64,000 nucleotides of DNA, taken from assembly GCA_947630325.1 (NCBI GenBank), contig CANRHB010000005.1, positions 52,261 through 116,260 of the forward strand. Reading direction: 5' to 3'. Below the pieces are notes generated by a model. The model saw only the letters and a list, made by a program, of their open reading frames with translations. It did no database searches and was not told the origin of the DNA. Position 1 is the first letter of the stretch. Each line of letters opens with the position of its first letter. Shown here in pieces: positions 34,212-44,648 of the stretch. This DNA is from an uncultured Clostridia bacterium (GTDB taxonomy: Bacteria; Bacillota; Clostridia; Christensenellales; Borkfalkiaceae). The position numbers and the translations under genes were made by a program.

Positions 34212-35396
34212 ATGAAAGAATTCACCCTCAAATACGGTTGCAACCCCAACCAGACGCCCGCGAAAATTTTTATGGCAAACGGGAGCGATCTCCCCGTGGA
34301 AATTCTCAACGGCAGGCCGGGATATATCAACTTTCTCGACGCCTTCAACGCGTGGCAGCTCGTCAAAGAGATCAAGGAGAGCACGGGGCAGGTCGCGGCG
34401 ACGAGTTTCAAGCACGTCTCGCCCACGTCGGCGGCGATCGGAAAACTCCTGCCCCCCGACCTCAAAAAGAGTTGTTTTGCGGAGGACATCGAGGGCTTGG
34501 ACGACAGCCCGCTTGCCTGCGCCTATGCACGGGCGCGGGGGACGGACAGAATGTCCTCCTTCGGCGACTTCATCGCCCTTTCGGACGAGTGCGACGAGGT
34601 GACGGCAAGAATCATCGCGCGCGAGGTGTCGGACGGCATCATCGCGCCCGCATATTCCCCCAAGGCGCTTGAAATTTTGAAAGGCAAGCGGAAGGGGGGA
34701 TATAACATCGTCAAGATCGACCCTTCCTACACTCCCGAGCCCATCGAACGCAAGCAGGTGTTCGGCATTACGTTTGAACAGGGGCGCAACAATTTCAAGA
34801 TCGACAAAGAACTCCTTACCAACATCGTCACCGCAAATAAAAATCTGCCCGAGGAGAAGGCGACCGACCTCATCATCGCCCTCATCACCCTCAAATACAC
34901 GCAGAGCAATTCGGTGTGCTTTGCCGCGGACGGACAGGCGATCGGCGTGGGCGCGGGCCAGCAATCGCGCATCCATTGCACCCGTCTTGCCGCGCAGAAG
35001 GCGGACCTTTGGCATTTGCGCCGCCACGAGAAGGTGCTCTCCCTGCAATTTGCGGAGGGGGTCGGACGGCCCGAAAAGAACAACATCATCGACTTATATC
35101 TTTCGGACAACCCCGAGGAGGTGACGGGGGAGGGGGTTTGGCGGCAGAACTTTGCCGTGCGGCCCGCGCCCTTCACCAAGGAGGAGAAAGAGGAGTATCT
35201 TGCGGGGATCACGGGGGTTTCTCTCGGGAGCGACGCCTTTTTCCCGTTTGCGGACAACATCGAGCGCGCGCATATGAGCGGGGTCACCTATGTGGCCGAA
35301 CCGGGCGGGTCAGTCAGGGACGATCTCGTCATCGAAGCGGCCGACCGCCACAACATGGTCATGTGCTTTACGGGAATGAGACTGTTTCACCACTGA
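34212..35396 (+). CDS. AICAR transformylase (PurH C-terminal domain only)
   Basis: This 394-residue protein corresponds to the transformylase half of PurH. It has the catalytic Lys-His in TSFKHVSP near residue 76, and the late signature LKYTQSNSVCFAADGQAIGVGAGQQSRIH. The N-terminal MGS-like cyclohydrolase domain (about 200 residues) is absent. It formylates AICAR with 10-formyl-THF and passes FAICAR to the neighbouring PurO-like enzyme. The start is 3 bp after the previous stop, with GGGAGG nearby. Confidence 0.93.
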   Translation: MKEFTLKYGCNPNQTPAKIFMANGSDLPVEILNGRPGYINFLDAFNAWQLVKEIKESTGQVAATSFKHVSPTSAAIGKLLPPDLKKSCFAEDIEGLDDSPLACAYARARGTDRMSSFGDFIALSDECDEVTARIIAREVSDGIIAPAYSPKALEILKGKRKGGYNIVKIDPSYTPEPIERKQVFGITFEQGRNNFKIDKELLTNIVTANKNLPEEKATDLIIALITLKYTQSNSVCFAADGQAIGVGAGQQSRIHCTRLAAQKADLWHLRRHEKVLSLQFAEGVGRPEKNNIIDLYLSDNPEEVTGEGVWRQNFAVRPAPFTKEEKEEYLAGITGVSLGSDAFFPFADNIERAHMSGVTYVAEPGGSVRDDLVIEAADRHNMVMCFTGMRLFHH

Positions 35397-35686
35397 GAGT
35401 TTCGCACAATTCTTTGCTTTTCCCCCCTTGCCCACCCCTTGAGGGGTGGGTGTCACGCGAAGCGTGACGGAAGGGGTGTGTGCAATTTGAACAAAACACC
35501 CCCTCAGTCTCGGCTGGCGCCTCGACAGCTCCCCCTCAAGGGGCAGCCAAGAGAGTCACCTGTCTCACTGCGTTCGCCACTTTCCCCCGCTCCGCGGAGG
35601 ACAGCAGGCGGAACCCCCTCCACCGGAGGGGGACTAAGGGGGTGGGCAAAACCCAACAACATAACACACGAAAAAAGGAGCAGAGT
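35397..35686. repeat. R9 left end, R1 and R6 repeats before purD
   Basis: An R9 left end (TTTCGCACAATTCTTTGC) starts 4 bp after the AICAR transformylase stop, with no matching right end. R1/R6 segments of the CCCCTTGAGGGGTGGG type and a partial R1 arm follow. AAGGAG at 35675 serves purD. Confidence 0.7.
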
Positions 35687-36955
35687 ATGAACCTTTTAGT
35701 GATCGGGGGAGGCGGAAGAGAACACGCCGTCATAAAATCCCTCAAAAAAAACAAAACGGTCGAAAAAATCTGGTGTCTGCCCGGCAACGGCGGTATCGCG
35801 CAGGACGCGGAATGTTTTCCGATAAAGGCGACCGACATCGAGGGCATTGTCGCCTTTGCCAAGGAGCATAAACCCGATTTTGCCGTCGTCACCCCCGACG
35901 ATCCGCTCTGTTTGGGGCTCGTGGACAGGTTAGAGGAGATCGGCGTGCCCTGCTTCGGCCCCACAAAAAACGCCGCCATTCTCGAAGGCAGTAAGGTATT
36001 TTCCAAACAACTCATGGAAAAATACAACATTCCCACGGCGAAGGCTTGTGTCTTTACCCAGCCCGACGCGGCGCTCTCCTACCTTAAAACCTGCGACTAT
36101 CCCACCGTTGTCAAGGCGGACGGGCTTGCGCTCGGCAAGGGGGCGGTCATCGTGAACTCCTTCGAGGAGGCGAAGGGGGCGGTCGAGGACATGATGGTAA
36201 AAAAGATCTTCGGCGAAAGCGGGAGCCGCGTCCTCATCGAGGAATTTTTAACAGGGCCCGAAGTCTCCGTTCTCTCCTTTACGGACGGCAATGCCGTTGT
36301 CCCCATGGTCTCCTCCATGGACCACAAGCGCGCGAAGGACGGCGACAAGGGGCTCAACACGGGCGGCATGGGAACGGTCGCGCCCAACCCCTATTACACC
36401 CCCGAAATCGCAGACGTATGCATGAAAACCATCTTTCTGCCCACCGTCCGCGCGATGAAGGAGGAGGGGAGGACCTTCAAAGGGTGCCTCTATTTCGGGC
36501 TCATGCTGACCCCCAAGGGACCAAAGGTCATCGAGTATAACTGCCGCTTCGGGGACCCCGAAACGCAGGTCGTGTTGCCTCTTCTCAAGAGCGACCTTCT
36601 TACCGTCATGCAGGCGTGCAGAGAGGGGACCCTCAAAGAGGAAGAGGTGGAATTCGAAAAAGGAGCTGCCTGTTGCGTGGTGCTTGCAAGCGACGGCTAC
36701 CCCCAAAAATACGATACAGGTTACGAAATCACCCTTCCCAAGACGTCGGAAGGGGAGGAAATTTACATTGCGGGCGCAAAGCGCGACGGGGAAAAACTTC
36801 TCACGGCAGGCGGCAGGGTGCTCGGCGCGGTGGCGAAGGCGGAGACGCTCGAAAAAGCGGTTACGCGCGCCTATGAACTTGCGGGGCGCATCTCGTTTGC
36901 AAACGCCTACATGCGCCGCGACATCGGCAAACGCGCCCTCGACGCATTGAAATAA
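35687..36955 (+). CDS. purD: Glycinamide ribonucleotide synthetase (PurD)
   Basis: This 422-residue ATP-grasp ligase joins phosphoribosylamine and glycine. The N terminus MNLLVIGGGGREHA is typical, followed by ATP-grasp motifs YPTVVKADGLALGKGAV, LIEEFLTGPEVS and the signature RFGDPETQVVLPLL. The start at 35687 is fixed by AAGGAG; the longer open frame would translate repeat DNA. The length matches the family. Confidence 0.97.
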   Translation: MNLLVIGGGGREHAVIKSLKKNKTVEKIWCLPGNGGIAQDAECFPIKATDIEGIVAFAKEHKPDFAVVTPDDPLCLGLVDRLEEIGVPCFGPTKNAAILEGSKVFSKQLMEKYNIPTAKACVFTQPDAALSYLKTCDYPTVVKADGLALGKGAVIVNSFEEAKGAVEDMMVKKIFGESGSRVLIEEFLTGPEVSVLSFTDGNAVVPMVSSMDHKRAKDGDKGLNTGGMGTVAPNPYYTPEIADVCMKTIFLPTVRAMKEEGRTFKGCLYFGLMLTPKGPKVIEYNCRFGDPETQVVLPLLKSDLLTVMQACREGTLKEEEVEFEKGAACCVVLASDGYPQKYDTGYEITLPKTSEGEEIYIAGAKRDGEKLLTAGGRVLGAVAKAETLEKAVTRAYELAGRISFANAYMRRDIGKRALDALK

Positions 36956-36987
36956 AAACCGAATTTTACGCATGGCGGGATAAAATC

Positions 36988-39900
36988 ATGGTTTTCAGAA
37001 TTTACGTTGAAAAGAAACAGGGATTCGACAGTGAAGCGCAAAAACTGCTTGCGGACGTGCGCGAGTTTTTGGGCGTGGCGGCCGAACGCATTCGCATCGT
37101 CAACCGTTACGACGCCGAGGACATCTCTCCCGAACTCTTCGAAAGGGCGGTAAAGCGGGTGTTTTCGGAGCCGCAGATGGACGAAACCTCCGAAAAACTC
37201 GATCTTGCGGGCGCGCAGGCATTCTGCGTGGAATATCTGCCGGGGCAGTTCGACCAGCGCGCGGACAGCGCGGCACAGTGCATCCAGCTTCTTTCGAAGG
37301 GGGACCGCCCCCTCGTGCGCACCGCGAAGATATACGCCCTTTACGGCCAAATCTCCGAGCAAGAACTCGAAACGGTAAAACGGTACGTCATCAACCCCGT
37401 GGAGAGCCGCGAAGCGAGTTTCGAAAAGCCCGAAACGCTCAAACTCTCCCACGCCGTTCCCACCGAAGTGGAGACCTTGCATGGCTTTTTGCAAATGGAC
37501 CGCGCCGCGCTGGAAAGGTTTCTCGAAAAGTACGGCCTTGCCATGGACGGCGACGACATCGCCTTCTGCCAAAAATATTTCAAGAGCGAACGGCGCGACC
37601 CCACGCTTACCGAGATCCGCATGATCGACACCTATTGGTCCGATCACTGCCGCCATACCACCTTTCTCACCACCATCGACAAAGTTTCCTTCGTCGACCC
37701 CCTTTTACAGCATACGTATGAAGAATATCTTTCGGCACGGGAGGAGATCGGCCGCACAAAGCCCGTCAATCTGATGGACATCGGCACGATCGCGGCGAAG
37801 GTCCTCAAGAAGAGGGGACTGCTCGAAAAGCTCGACGAGAGCGAGGAGATCAACGCCTGCACCGTCAAAATAAAGGCGGACGTGGACGGCAAAGAGGAGG
37901 ACTATCTACTCCTCTTCAAAAACGAAACGCACAACCATCCTACCGAGATCGAGCCCTTCGGCGGAGCCGCCACCTGCATCGGCGGGGCGATCCGCGACCC
38001 TCTCTCGGGGAGAAGTTACGTCTATGCCGCCATGCGCGTGACGGGCGCGGGCGACCCCACAAGGCCCGTTTCGGAGACGATGGAGGGGAAACTTCCCCAG
38101 CGCAAACTCGTGACGACGGCGGCGGCGGGCTATTCCTCCTATGGCAACCAGATCGGGCTCGCCACGGGGCAGGTGGACGAAATTTATCATGAGGGGTACA
38201 CCGCAAAGCGGCTCGAGATCGGCGCCGTCATCGCGGCGACGCCCGAGAAGAACGTGCGTCGGCAGACGCCCGTCCCCGGCGATAAAGTCATTCTGCTCGG
38301 CGGCAGAACGGGCAGAGACGGTTGCGGGGGAGCCACGGGTTCCTCCAAGTCCCACACTCTCCAATCGCTCTCCCACTGCGGCGCGGAGGTGCAAAAGGGG
38401 AACGCCCCCGAGGAACGGAAACTCCAACGCCTCTTCCGCAACAGCGAGGCGACCCTCCTTATCAAGCGTTGCAACGACTTCGGCGCGGGCGGGGTGTCCG
38501 TTGCGATCGGCGAACTTGCCGACGGGCTCGACATCGACCTCGACCGCGTGCCCAAAAAGTACGACGGGCTCGACGGCACAGAGCTGGCCATCTCCGAATC
38601 GCAGGAGCGCATGGCGGTCGTCGTGGAGGAAAAGGACGCCGAAAAATTCATCGCCCTTGCGGGAGCCGAAAATCTCGAGGCGACGGTGGTTGCGACCGTT
38701 ACAGAGGAGCCCCGCCTTAAAATGCGGTGGAAGGGCAGGACGGTTGTCGACATTGCGCGCACCTTTTTGAACTCCAACGGCGCGGAGAAGCACATCTCCG
38801 TCGCCCCCGAAAAATATCAAGATTATCAAAGGGAGGTCCCGCAAAACTTCACACAGGGTCACATTTCGCTTGCGGGCGACCTCAACGTCTGCTCCAAGCG
38901 GGGGCTTTCGGAGCGGTTCGATTCGACCATCGGCGCGGGCACCGTGCTCATGCCCTTTGGCGGAAGATACCAGATGACCCCTCCGCAGGCGATGGTGCAT
39001 CTCCTGCCCGTCGAAGAGGGGCACACCGACACCGTCTCCTATATGGCGTGGGGCGGAAACCCCTATGTTCTCGAAAAGAGCCCCTACCACGGCGCATACC
39101 TTGCGGTGGTGGAGAGCCTTTGCAAACTCATTGCAACGGGCGCGAGTTTCGAGGATGTTTATCTCAGTTTCCAGGAATATTTTTTGAAGCCGCAAAAGGA
39201 CCCCAAGCGTTGGGGACAGCCCCTTGCCGCCCTTCTCGGCGCGTTCAAGGCGCAACTCGATTTGGGCGTCGCCGCAATCGGCGGAAAGGATTCCATGAGC
39301 GGCACCTTCGAGCACATCGACGTTCCGCCAACCCTCGTCTCCTTTGCCGTGACCACGGGGAAGGCGGCAGAGGTCGTCTCGCCCGAATTCAAATCGGCGG
39401 GGCACAAGGTCGTTCTGCTTTCGCCCGAATACGATGAAAACGGCCTGCCCGTGCCCTCCTCTTTGCTCGAAAATTTCGCTACCGTCACCCGCCTCATGAG
39501 GGAGGGGAAGGTCGCCTCCGCATTCACGCCCACCTATGGCGGCGTGGCGGAGGGGGTGCTCAAAGCGGCGCTCGGCAATAAAATCGGCTTTGCTTACGGC
39601 GCAAAAGTCGATATGGTTCGCATTTTCGGCTATCTCTATGGGTCGTTCGTGCTCGAACTCCGCGCGCCCTGCAGGGTGGGAATTCTCCTCGGAGAGACGA
39701 CGGAGGAGCCCGTCATCTCCCGCGGCAAGGAGAGGCTGTCCCTCGAAGAATTGCAAAAAATTTACGAGGACAGGCTGGAGGGAGTGTACCCCTGCAACAT
39801 CCAAACGCCGCAGGGGAAGGTGGAAAAGTGCACCTATTCCCGTCCTTCCCTCCTCGTGCCCGACGTGCGCTACACCCGCCCGCGCGTGCTCATTCCCGTT

Positions 39901-40674
39901 TTCCCCGGCACCAACTGCGAATACGACACCGCCAAGGCGTTTGAGGACGCGGGCGCAAAGGCCACGGTGTTCGTCGTGCGCAACAACACGGCGGACGAGG
40001 TGGCGCGCTCGGTGGAGGAGTTCGCACAGCTGTGCAAATATACCGAGATCGTCTTTCTCCCGGGCGGATTTTCGGGCGGGGACGAACCGGACGGCTCGGG
40101 CAAGTTCATTACGGCGTTCTTCCGCAACCCCGAGGTGAAGTTCGAGGTGGAGACCCTTCTTGACCAGCGTTCGGGGCTCATGGGCGGCATCTGCAACGGC
40201 TTCCAGGCGCTCATCAAACTCGGCCTCGTGCCATATGGGAAGATCATCGATACAGACGAAACATGTCCTACCCTCACCTATAACACGATCGGGCGGCACC
40301 AATCTCGCATCGTGCAAGTAAGGGTAAGTTCGGTCAATTCGCCTTGGCTTGCGGGGGTGAACCCGGGCGAGATCTACTCGGTGCCCATCTCCCACGGCGA
40401 GGGGAAATTTGTTGCAAGCGAGGACCTCGTCAAAAAACTCGCCGCAAAAGGACAGATCATGACGCAGTACGTCGATCTCAGGGGAGAGCCCACCATGGAC
40501 GTGCGGTTCAACCCCAACGGGAGCGCGTTTGCGGTGGAAGGGATCCTCTCTCCCGACGGCCGTGTGTTCGGCAAAATGGGGCACGCGGAGCGGAAGGGCA
40601 GGGGGCTCTATCAAAACGTCCTCGGCAAGTACGATATGAAACTTTTCGAAAGCGCAGTGAGATATTTTAAGTAA
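36988..40674 (+). CDS. purL: Single-chain FGAM synthase (PurL with fused glutaminase)
   Basis: This 1,228-residue large-type PurL converts FGAR to FGAM. It has an N-terminal PurS-like region, the synthetase core with FKNETHNHPTEIEPFGGAAT near residue 312 and MDTYWSDHCRHTTF (here IDTYWSDHCRHT), and a C-terminal class I glutaminase with nucleophile Cys1069 in GGICNGFQAL. It replaces the PurS-PurL-PurQ trio of Bacillus and is the form common in many Clostridia. An R9 element begins at its stop codon. Confidence 0.97.
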   Translation: MVFRIYVEKKQGFDSEAQKLLADVREFLGVAAERIRIVNRYDAEDISPELFERAVKRVFSEPQMDETSEKLDLAGAQAFCVEYLPGQFDQRADSAAQCIQLLSKGDRPLVRTAKIYALYGQISEQELETVKRYVINPVESREASFEKPETLKLSHAVPTEVETLHGFLQMDRAALERFLEKYGLAMDGDDIAFCQKYFKSERRDPTLTEIRMIDTYWSDHCRHTTFLTTIDKVSFVDPLLQHTYEEYLSAREEIGRTKPVNLMDIGTIAAKVLKKRGLLEKLDESEEINACTVKIKADVDGKEEDYLLLFKNETHNHPTEIEPFGGAATCIGGAIRDPLSGRSYVYAAMRVTGAGDPTRPVSETMEGKLPQRKLVTTAAAGYSSYGNQIGLATGQVDEIYHEGYTAKRLEIGAVIAATPEKNVRRQTPVPGDKVILLGGRTGRDGCGGATGSSKSHTLQSLSHCGAEVQKGNAPEERKLQRLFRNSEATLLIKRCNDFGAGGVSVAIGELADGLDIDLDRVPKKYDGLDGTELAISESQERMAVVVEEKDAEKFIALAGAENLEATVVATVTEEPRLKMRWKGRTVVDIARTFLNSNGAEKHISVAPEKYQDYQREVPQNFTQGHISLAGDLNVCSKRGLSERFDSTIGAGTVLMPFGGRYQMTPPQAMVHLLPVEEGHTDTVSYMAWGGNPYVLEKSPYHGAYLAVVESLCKLIATGASFEDVYLSFQEYFLKPQKDPKRWGQPLAALLGAFKAQLDLGVAAIGGKDSMSGTFEHIDVPPTLVSFAVTTGKAAEVVSPEFKSAGHKVVLLSPEYDENGLPVPSSLLENFATVTRLMREGKVASAFTPTYGGVAEGVLKAALGNKIGFAYGAKVDMVRIFGYLYGSFVLELRAPCRVGILLGETTEEPVISRGKERLSLEELQKIYEDRLEGVYPCNIQTPQGKVEKCTYSRPSLLVPDVRYTRPRVLIPVFPGTNCEYDTAKAFEDAGAKATVFVVRNNTADEVARSVEEFAQLCKYTEIVFLPGGFSGGDEPDGSGKFITAFFRNPEVKFEVETLLDQRSGLMGGICNGFQALIKLGLVPYGKIIDTDETCPTLTYNTIGRHQSRIVQVRVSSVNSPWLAGVNPGEIYSVPISHGEGKFVASEDLVKKLAAKGQIMTQYVDLRGEPTMDVRFNPNGSAFAVEGILSPDGRVFGKMGHAERKGRGLYQNVLGKYDMKLFESAVRYFK

Positions 40675-40794
40675 AGTTTCGCACAATTCTTTTCCTTGTG
40701 CTATGCGCAAATCGCTCTAAATGTCATTTCGAGCGGAGCGCGAAGCGCGGAGTCGAGAAATCTCACATCGGGAAATAATTGTGCGAGGAAACTT
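40675..40794. repeat. R9 element with terminal inverted repeats, carrying a half R2
   Basis: The left end AGTTTCGCACAATTCTTTTCC and the inverted right end (AAGTTTCCTCGCACAATTATTT on the complement) pair over about 20 bp. The interior holds the left half of an R2 unit (TGTCATTTCGAGCGG ... GAGAAATCTCAC). It begins at the stop codon of purL. Confidence 0.65.
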
Positions 40795-41198
40795 GCACGC
40801 ACGTCTCAACTTACTTGTTGTCTCGTTCGTTTCATCGGACACTAAGCCGTAAGCATACGGCAAATTGAGGGCGCTGCGCAGGGAAACCCTGCTCCGCGCA
40901 GTAATTGGGAAGCCACCGAAGCCATTCTAAATCACGTCATTCCGAGCGCAGTCGAGGAATGTCCTTATTACAATGCGGACACCCTTCGACAAGCTACTTC
41001 GTCGCAGGCTCCTCGTGCCGCCCTTAGACAACATAGAACGTGCGGGTGGGGCAGGGTGACGTGATTAGAACAATGTGAGATTTCTCCACGCGCTTCGCTT
41101 GGTCGAAATGACAATAAAGGAAAGCGTGGGGCGAAATGACAGATTAGAGCGCGGGGCGAAATGACAATAAGACAAAAAACCGAAACAGGAGATAAAAT
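40795..41198. repeat. Repeat tract between purL and fhs: R7 (inverted), R4 with R5, R2 fragments
   Basis: R7 in inverted orientation (about 40800-40918) is followed by an R4 palindrome extended by the R5 module (40935-41061) and by short R2 fragments. CAGGAG before 41199 is the fhs ribosome-binding site. There is no gene. Confidence 0.7.
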
Positions 41199-42863
41199 AT
41201 GAAAACCGACATTGAAATCGCACAGGAAGCAAACCTTCTCCACATCCGCGACGTGGCGGAAAAAGTCGGCCTGACAGAGGACGACATCGAGTATTATGGC
41301 AAAAATAAAGCAAAAGTCTCTTTGGACGTCATGAAACGCGGCGGCAAAGAGGGAAAGCTCATTCTCGTGACGGCGATCACCCCCACCCCCGCGGGCGAGG
41401 GAAAGACGACCACCACCATCGGGCTTGCCGACGGGCTCTCCCGCATCGGCAAAAAAGTCGTCGTCGCCCTGCGCGAACCCTCTCTCGGCCCCGTGTTCGG
41501 CATCAAAGGGGGAGCCGCGGGCGGCGGCTATGCGCAAGTCGTGCCCATGGAGGACATCAATCTCCATTTCACGGGGGACTTCCACGCGATCGGCGCGGCG
41601 AACAATCTCCTCTGCGCCATGCTCGACAATCATATTTTCCAGGGGAATGAACTCGACATCGACCCCGAAAGCATCACCCTCCACCGCTGTGTGGACATGA
41701 ACGATCGCCAGCTCCGTTTCCTCGAGGACGGCTTGGGCGGCGGAAAGAACGGCGTGCCGCGGAAGGACAGCTTCGACATCACCGTCGCCTCCGAAGTGAT
41801 GGCGGTTCTTTGCCTTGCCACCTCTTTGAGCGATTTGAAAACTCGCCTTTCGCGCATCATCGTGGGCTACACGCGTGGGGGGAAGCCCGTCACGGCGGGC
41901 GATCTCAAGGCGGCGGGGGCGATGTGCGCCCTCCTCAAGGACGCCTTAAAGCCCAACCTCGTGCAAACTTTGGAGGGCACCCCCGCCTTTGTGCACGGCG
42001 GGCCGTTCGCCAACATCGCGCACGGTTGCAATTCGGTCGTCGCCACCAAGACGGCGTTAAAGCTCGGCGATTACGTCGTCACCGAGGCGGGCTTCGGCGC
42101 GGACCTCGGCGCGGAGAAATTTCTCGACATCAAGTGCCGCTTTGCGAATTTGAAGCCGAGCGCGGTCGTCGTGGTCGCCACGGTGCGCGCCCTCAAAATG
42201 CACGGCGGGGTTCCGAAAACCGAACTCTTTTGCGAAAACCTGCCCGCGCTTGAAGAGGGGCTTCCCAACCTTCTGCGCCACGTCTCCAACATCAAAAACG
42301 TGTACGGTCTGCCCGCGGTCGTGGCGGTCAACCGCTTCCCCACCGATACCGACGCGGAGATCTCGCTCGTCATCGAACGTTGCAAGGAACTCGGCGTAAA
42401 CGTCTGTCTTTCCACCGTCTGGGCGGAGGGCGGCAAGGGGGGTGAAGAGCTCGCCCGCGAGGTCGTGCGCCTCTGCAAGGAGAAGAGCGATTTCAAGTTC
42501 TGCTATGACGCGGCCCTTCCCATCAAGGAGAAGATCGAGGCGATCGTCACGAAAATTTACGGCGGGAGCGGGGTCGCCTACACGCCCGAGGCGGAAGAAG
42601 AGATCGCACGGCTCGAAAATCTCGGTTTCGGCAATACCCCCGTGTGCATGGCAAAGACGCAATATTCTTTCTCGGACGACGCAACAAAACTCGGCGCGCC
42701 GCGCGGCTTTACGGTGACGGTGCGGCAGGTAAAAATTTCGGCGGGCGCGGGGTTTGTGGTCGCGCTCACGGGGAACATTTTAACGATGCCGGGGCTACCA
42801 AAGGTCCCCGCTGCGGAGAAGATCGACGTGGACGAAAACGGCGTCATTTCCGGACTGTTTTAA
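41199..42863 (+). CDS. fhs: Formate-tetrahydrofolate ligase
   Basis: This 554-residue enzyme makes 10-formyl-THF from formate, THF and ATP. The P-loop is [15 protein letters not shown] near residue 66. Further family motifs are [34 protein letters not shown] and [14 protein letters not shown]. It is placed after the pur genes, and so would feed 10-formyl-THF to PurN and the AICAR transformylase. It is also the entry enzyme of the methyl branch of the Wood-Ljungdahl pathway in acetogens, but no other gene of that pathway is here. Confidence 0.97.
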   Translation: MKTDIEIAQEANLLHIRDVAEKVGLTEDDIEYYGKNKAKVSLDVMKRGGKEGKLILVTAITPTPAGEGKTTTTIGLADGLSRIGKKVVVALREPSLGPVFGIKGGAAGGGYAQVVPMEDINLHFTGDFHAIGAANNLLCAMLDNHIFQGNELDIDPESITLHRCVDMNDRQLRFLEDGLGGGKNGVPRKDSFDITVASEVMAVLCLATSLSDLKTRLSRIIVGYTRGGKPVTAGDLKAAGAMCALLKDALKPNLVQTLEGTPAFVHGGPFANIAHGCNSVVATKTALKLGDYVVTEAGFGADLGAEKFLDIKCRFANLKPSAVVVVATVRALKMHGGVPKTELFCENLPALEEGLPNLLRHVSNIKNVYGLPAVVAVNRFPTDTDAEISLVIERCKELGVNVCLSTVWAEGGKGGEELAREVVRLCKEKSDFKFCYDAALPIKEKIEAIVTKIYGGSGVAYTPEAEEEIARLENLGFGNTPVCMAKTQYSFSDDATKLGAPRGFTVTVRQVKISAGAGFVVALTGNILTMPGLPKVPAAEKIDVDENGVISGLF

Positions 42864-43249
42864 GTTCCTTTAAGGGGTAGGCTCCCGCATTAGCGGGTGG
42901 TGGGGTGTCTCTAAATTGTCATTTCGCCCCGCGTATTCCTTTATTTGTCATTTCGCCCCGCGCTTCTTATTTGTCATTTCGACCAAGCCGCTATGCGGCG
43001 CGTGGAGAAATCTCGCCTTATTATAATGCGGTAGAGATTTCTCGACACGCCTCGTTCCTCGGCGGCTCGAAATGACATTTGGGAATTCTCTTGGCTCCCC
43101 CTTGGGGGCGAGCTGTTGAGCGAAGCGAAACTGAGGGGGTGTTCTTTCCAAAATGTAGACACCCCTTCCGCCTCCTTCGTCGGCACCCACCCCTCAAGGG
43201 GTGGGCAAGAGGACATCGGGGCGCCAAGTGCCTTTTTCACTTTTTCATC
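42864..43249. repeat. R10 fragment, R2 palindrome and R1 unit between fhs and mutY
   Basis: A short R10 fragment lies right after fhs. Two truncated TGTCATTTCGCCCCGCG starts precede a full R2 palindrome at 42972-43077 with a loop reading TTATTATAATGCGG. R1/R6 segments follow up to about 43215. There is no gene. Confidence 0.75.
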
Positions 43250-44251
43250 ATGCAAAATGCAATACAGGTATTAAAAAACGCCGTGGAGCCGCTCTTAAAG
43301 TGGTACGGCGAAAATAAGCGGGATCTCCCTTGGCGGGGCACGCACGACCCATACAAGATATGGGTCTCCGAGATCATGCTCCAACAGACGCGCGTGGAGG
43401 CGGTCAAGGGCTACTATGCCGCCTTTTTGCAAAAATTTCCCACCGCGGAGGCCTTGGCAAACGCCTCCGAAGAGGAGGTTTTCAAGGCGTGGGAGGGGCT
43501 CGGCTACTATTCCCGCGCACGCAACCTGCATAAGGCGGCAAAAATCATCGCGGAGAGGGGCTTTCCGCGCGACTTCGAGGGGGTGCGCGCACTCCCCGGG
43601 GTGGGGGACTACACCGCGGGCGCGATCTGCTCCATTGCATACGGTCTGCCCTGTCCCGCCGTGGACGGCAACGTGTTGCGCGTGCTTACCCGCCTTACCG
43701 CCGACGGGCGAAATATCGACGAAAACGCAACACGTATTGCATTTTCCGCGCTCTTGCGGGAAGTTTACCCCAAGGAGGCGGGGGAGTTTTGCCAATCGCT
43801 CATGGAACTCGGGGCGATCGTGTGCGTGCCCAACGGCGAACCGATGTGCGCGCTCTGCCCGTGGCAAACAATGTGCCTTGCCCACCTTGCGGGGGAAGAG
43901 GAAAAGTTCCCCGTCCATAGCGAGAAAAAGGCGCGCAAGATTGAGGAGATTTTTGTATACGTTCTCAAAAAAGAGGGGAAATTCGCCCTCCGCAAGCGGG
44001 GGAAGAAGGGGCTCCTTGCGGGGCTTTGGGAGTTTCCCAACGGCGCGGAAAACGAGAGCGCAATTTACGGAAAAGTCCTTGCCGAAAAGAGGGCAAAGCA
44101 CATCTTCACCCACGTGGAGTGGCACATGACGGGCTACCTCGTGGAAGCGGCGGAGTTCTTCCCGCAGTTCCTCTGGGCAACTCCCGAGGAGATCGCGCAA
44201 AGTTACGCCCTCCCTTCGGCCTTCAAAGCGTTTCGAGAATGGGTAAAGTAA
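43250..44251 (+). CDS. mutY: A/G-specific adenine glycosylase (MutY)
   Basis: This 333-residue base-excision enzyme removes adenine opposite 8-oxoguanine. The helix-hairpin-helix LPGVGDYTAGAI carries the catalytic Asp in the following VDGN, and the N-terminal MLQQTRVEAV has the catalytic Glu-side pattern. The 4Fe-4S cluster ligands are CVPNGEPMCALCPWQTMC, with seven residues between the first two Cys where Escherichia coli has six. The NUDIX-like C-terminal domain that reads 8-oxoG follows. There is no Shine-Dalgarno before ATG 43250; upstream frame is repeat DNA. Confidence 0.94.
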   Translation: MQNAIQVLKNAVEPLLKWYGENKRDLPWRGTHDPYKIWVSEIMLQQTRVEAVKGYYAAFLQKFPTAEALANASEEEVFKAWEGLGYYSRARNLHKAAKIIAERGFPRDFEGVRALPGVGDYTAGAICSIAYGLPCPAVDGNVLRVLTRLTADGRNIDENATRIAFSALLREVYPKEAGEFCQSLMELGAIVCVPNGEPMCALCPWQTMCLAHLAGEEEKFPVHSEKKARKIEEIFVYVLKKEGKFALRKRGKKGLLAGLWEFPNGAENESAIYGKVLAEKRAKHIFTHVEWHMTGYLVEAAEFFPQFLWATPEEIAQSYALPSAFKAFREWVK

Positions 44252-44594
44252 TAAAGAACCCTTTGCCCACCCCCTTGATCCCCCTCCAATGGAGGGGGTT
44301 TTGTTGAATGCCCCACTGTTCTAATCACGTCACCCTGAGCGAAGTCGAAGGGTGGCCGCATTGTAATAAGGACATGTTTCGACTACACTCAACATGACGT
44401 GATTGTGAATGGTTTACGCATTCCTCCTTGCTGTCCCTTTTAGGGAAAGTACCCGCGAAGCGGGGGAAAGGGTTCTCGATAGGCTTTTGTAAAACCCCTC
44501 AGTCTCGGCTGGCGCCTCGACAGCTCCCCTACAGGGGCGCCGAGGCTACCCACCCCCTTGATCCCCCTCCCGAGGAGGGGGTTTTATACAAAAA
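44252..44594. repeat. R6, R4 palindrome and R1 unit after mutY
   Basis: R4 at 44328-44399 has arms CGTCACCCTGAGCGAAGTCG and, inverted, CGTCATGTTGAGTGTAGTCG, around a CATTGTAATAAGG loop. R1 spans about 44427-44545. R6 units bracket both. No gene. Confidence 0.75.
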
Positions 44595-44625
44595 AGCGGC
44601 GCGCAAGAAATGCTTGCGCGCCGCT
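44595..44625 (-). terminator. Terminator of the secreted-protein operon
   Basis: A 13-bp stem (AGCGGCGCGCAAG) with a 5-nt loop is followed on the minus strand by TTTTTT. Confidence 0.8.
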
Positions 44626-44648
44626 CGTTTGTTGAACGTTACTTAGCG

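Noticed and set aside
37906-40710. 934-residue open frame antisense to purL
   Set aside because: It is a codon-bias shadow of a clearly conserved purL; its composition is His/Arg/Gly-rich with no motif.
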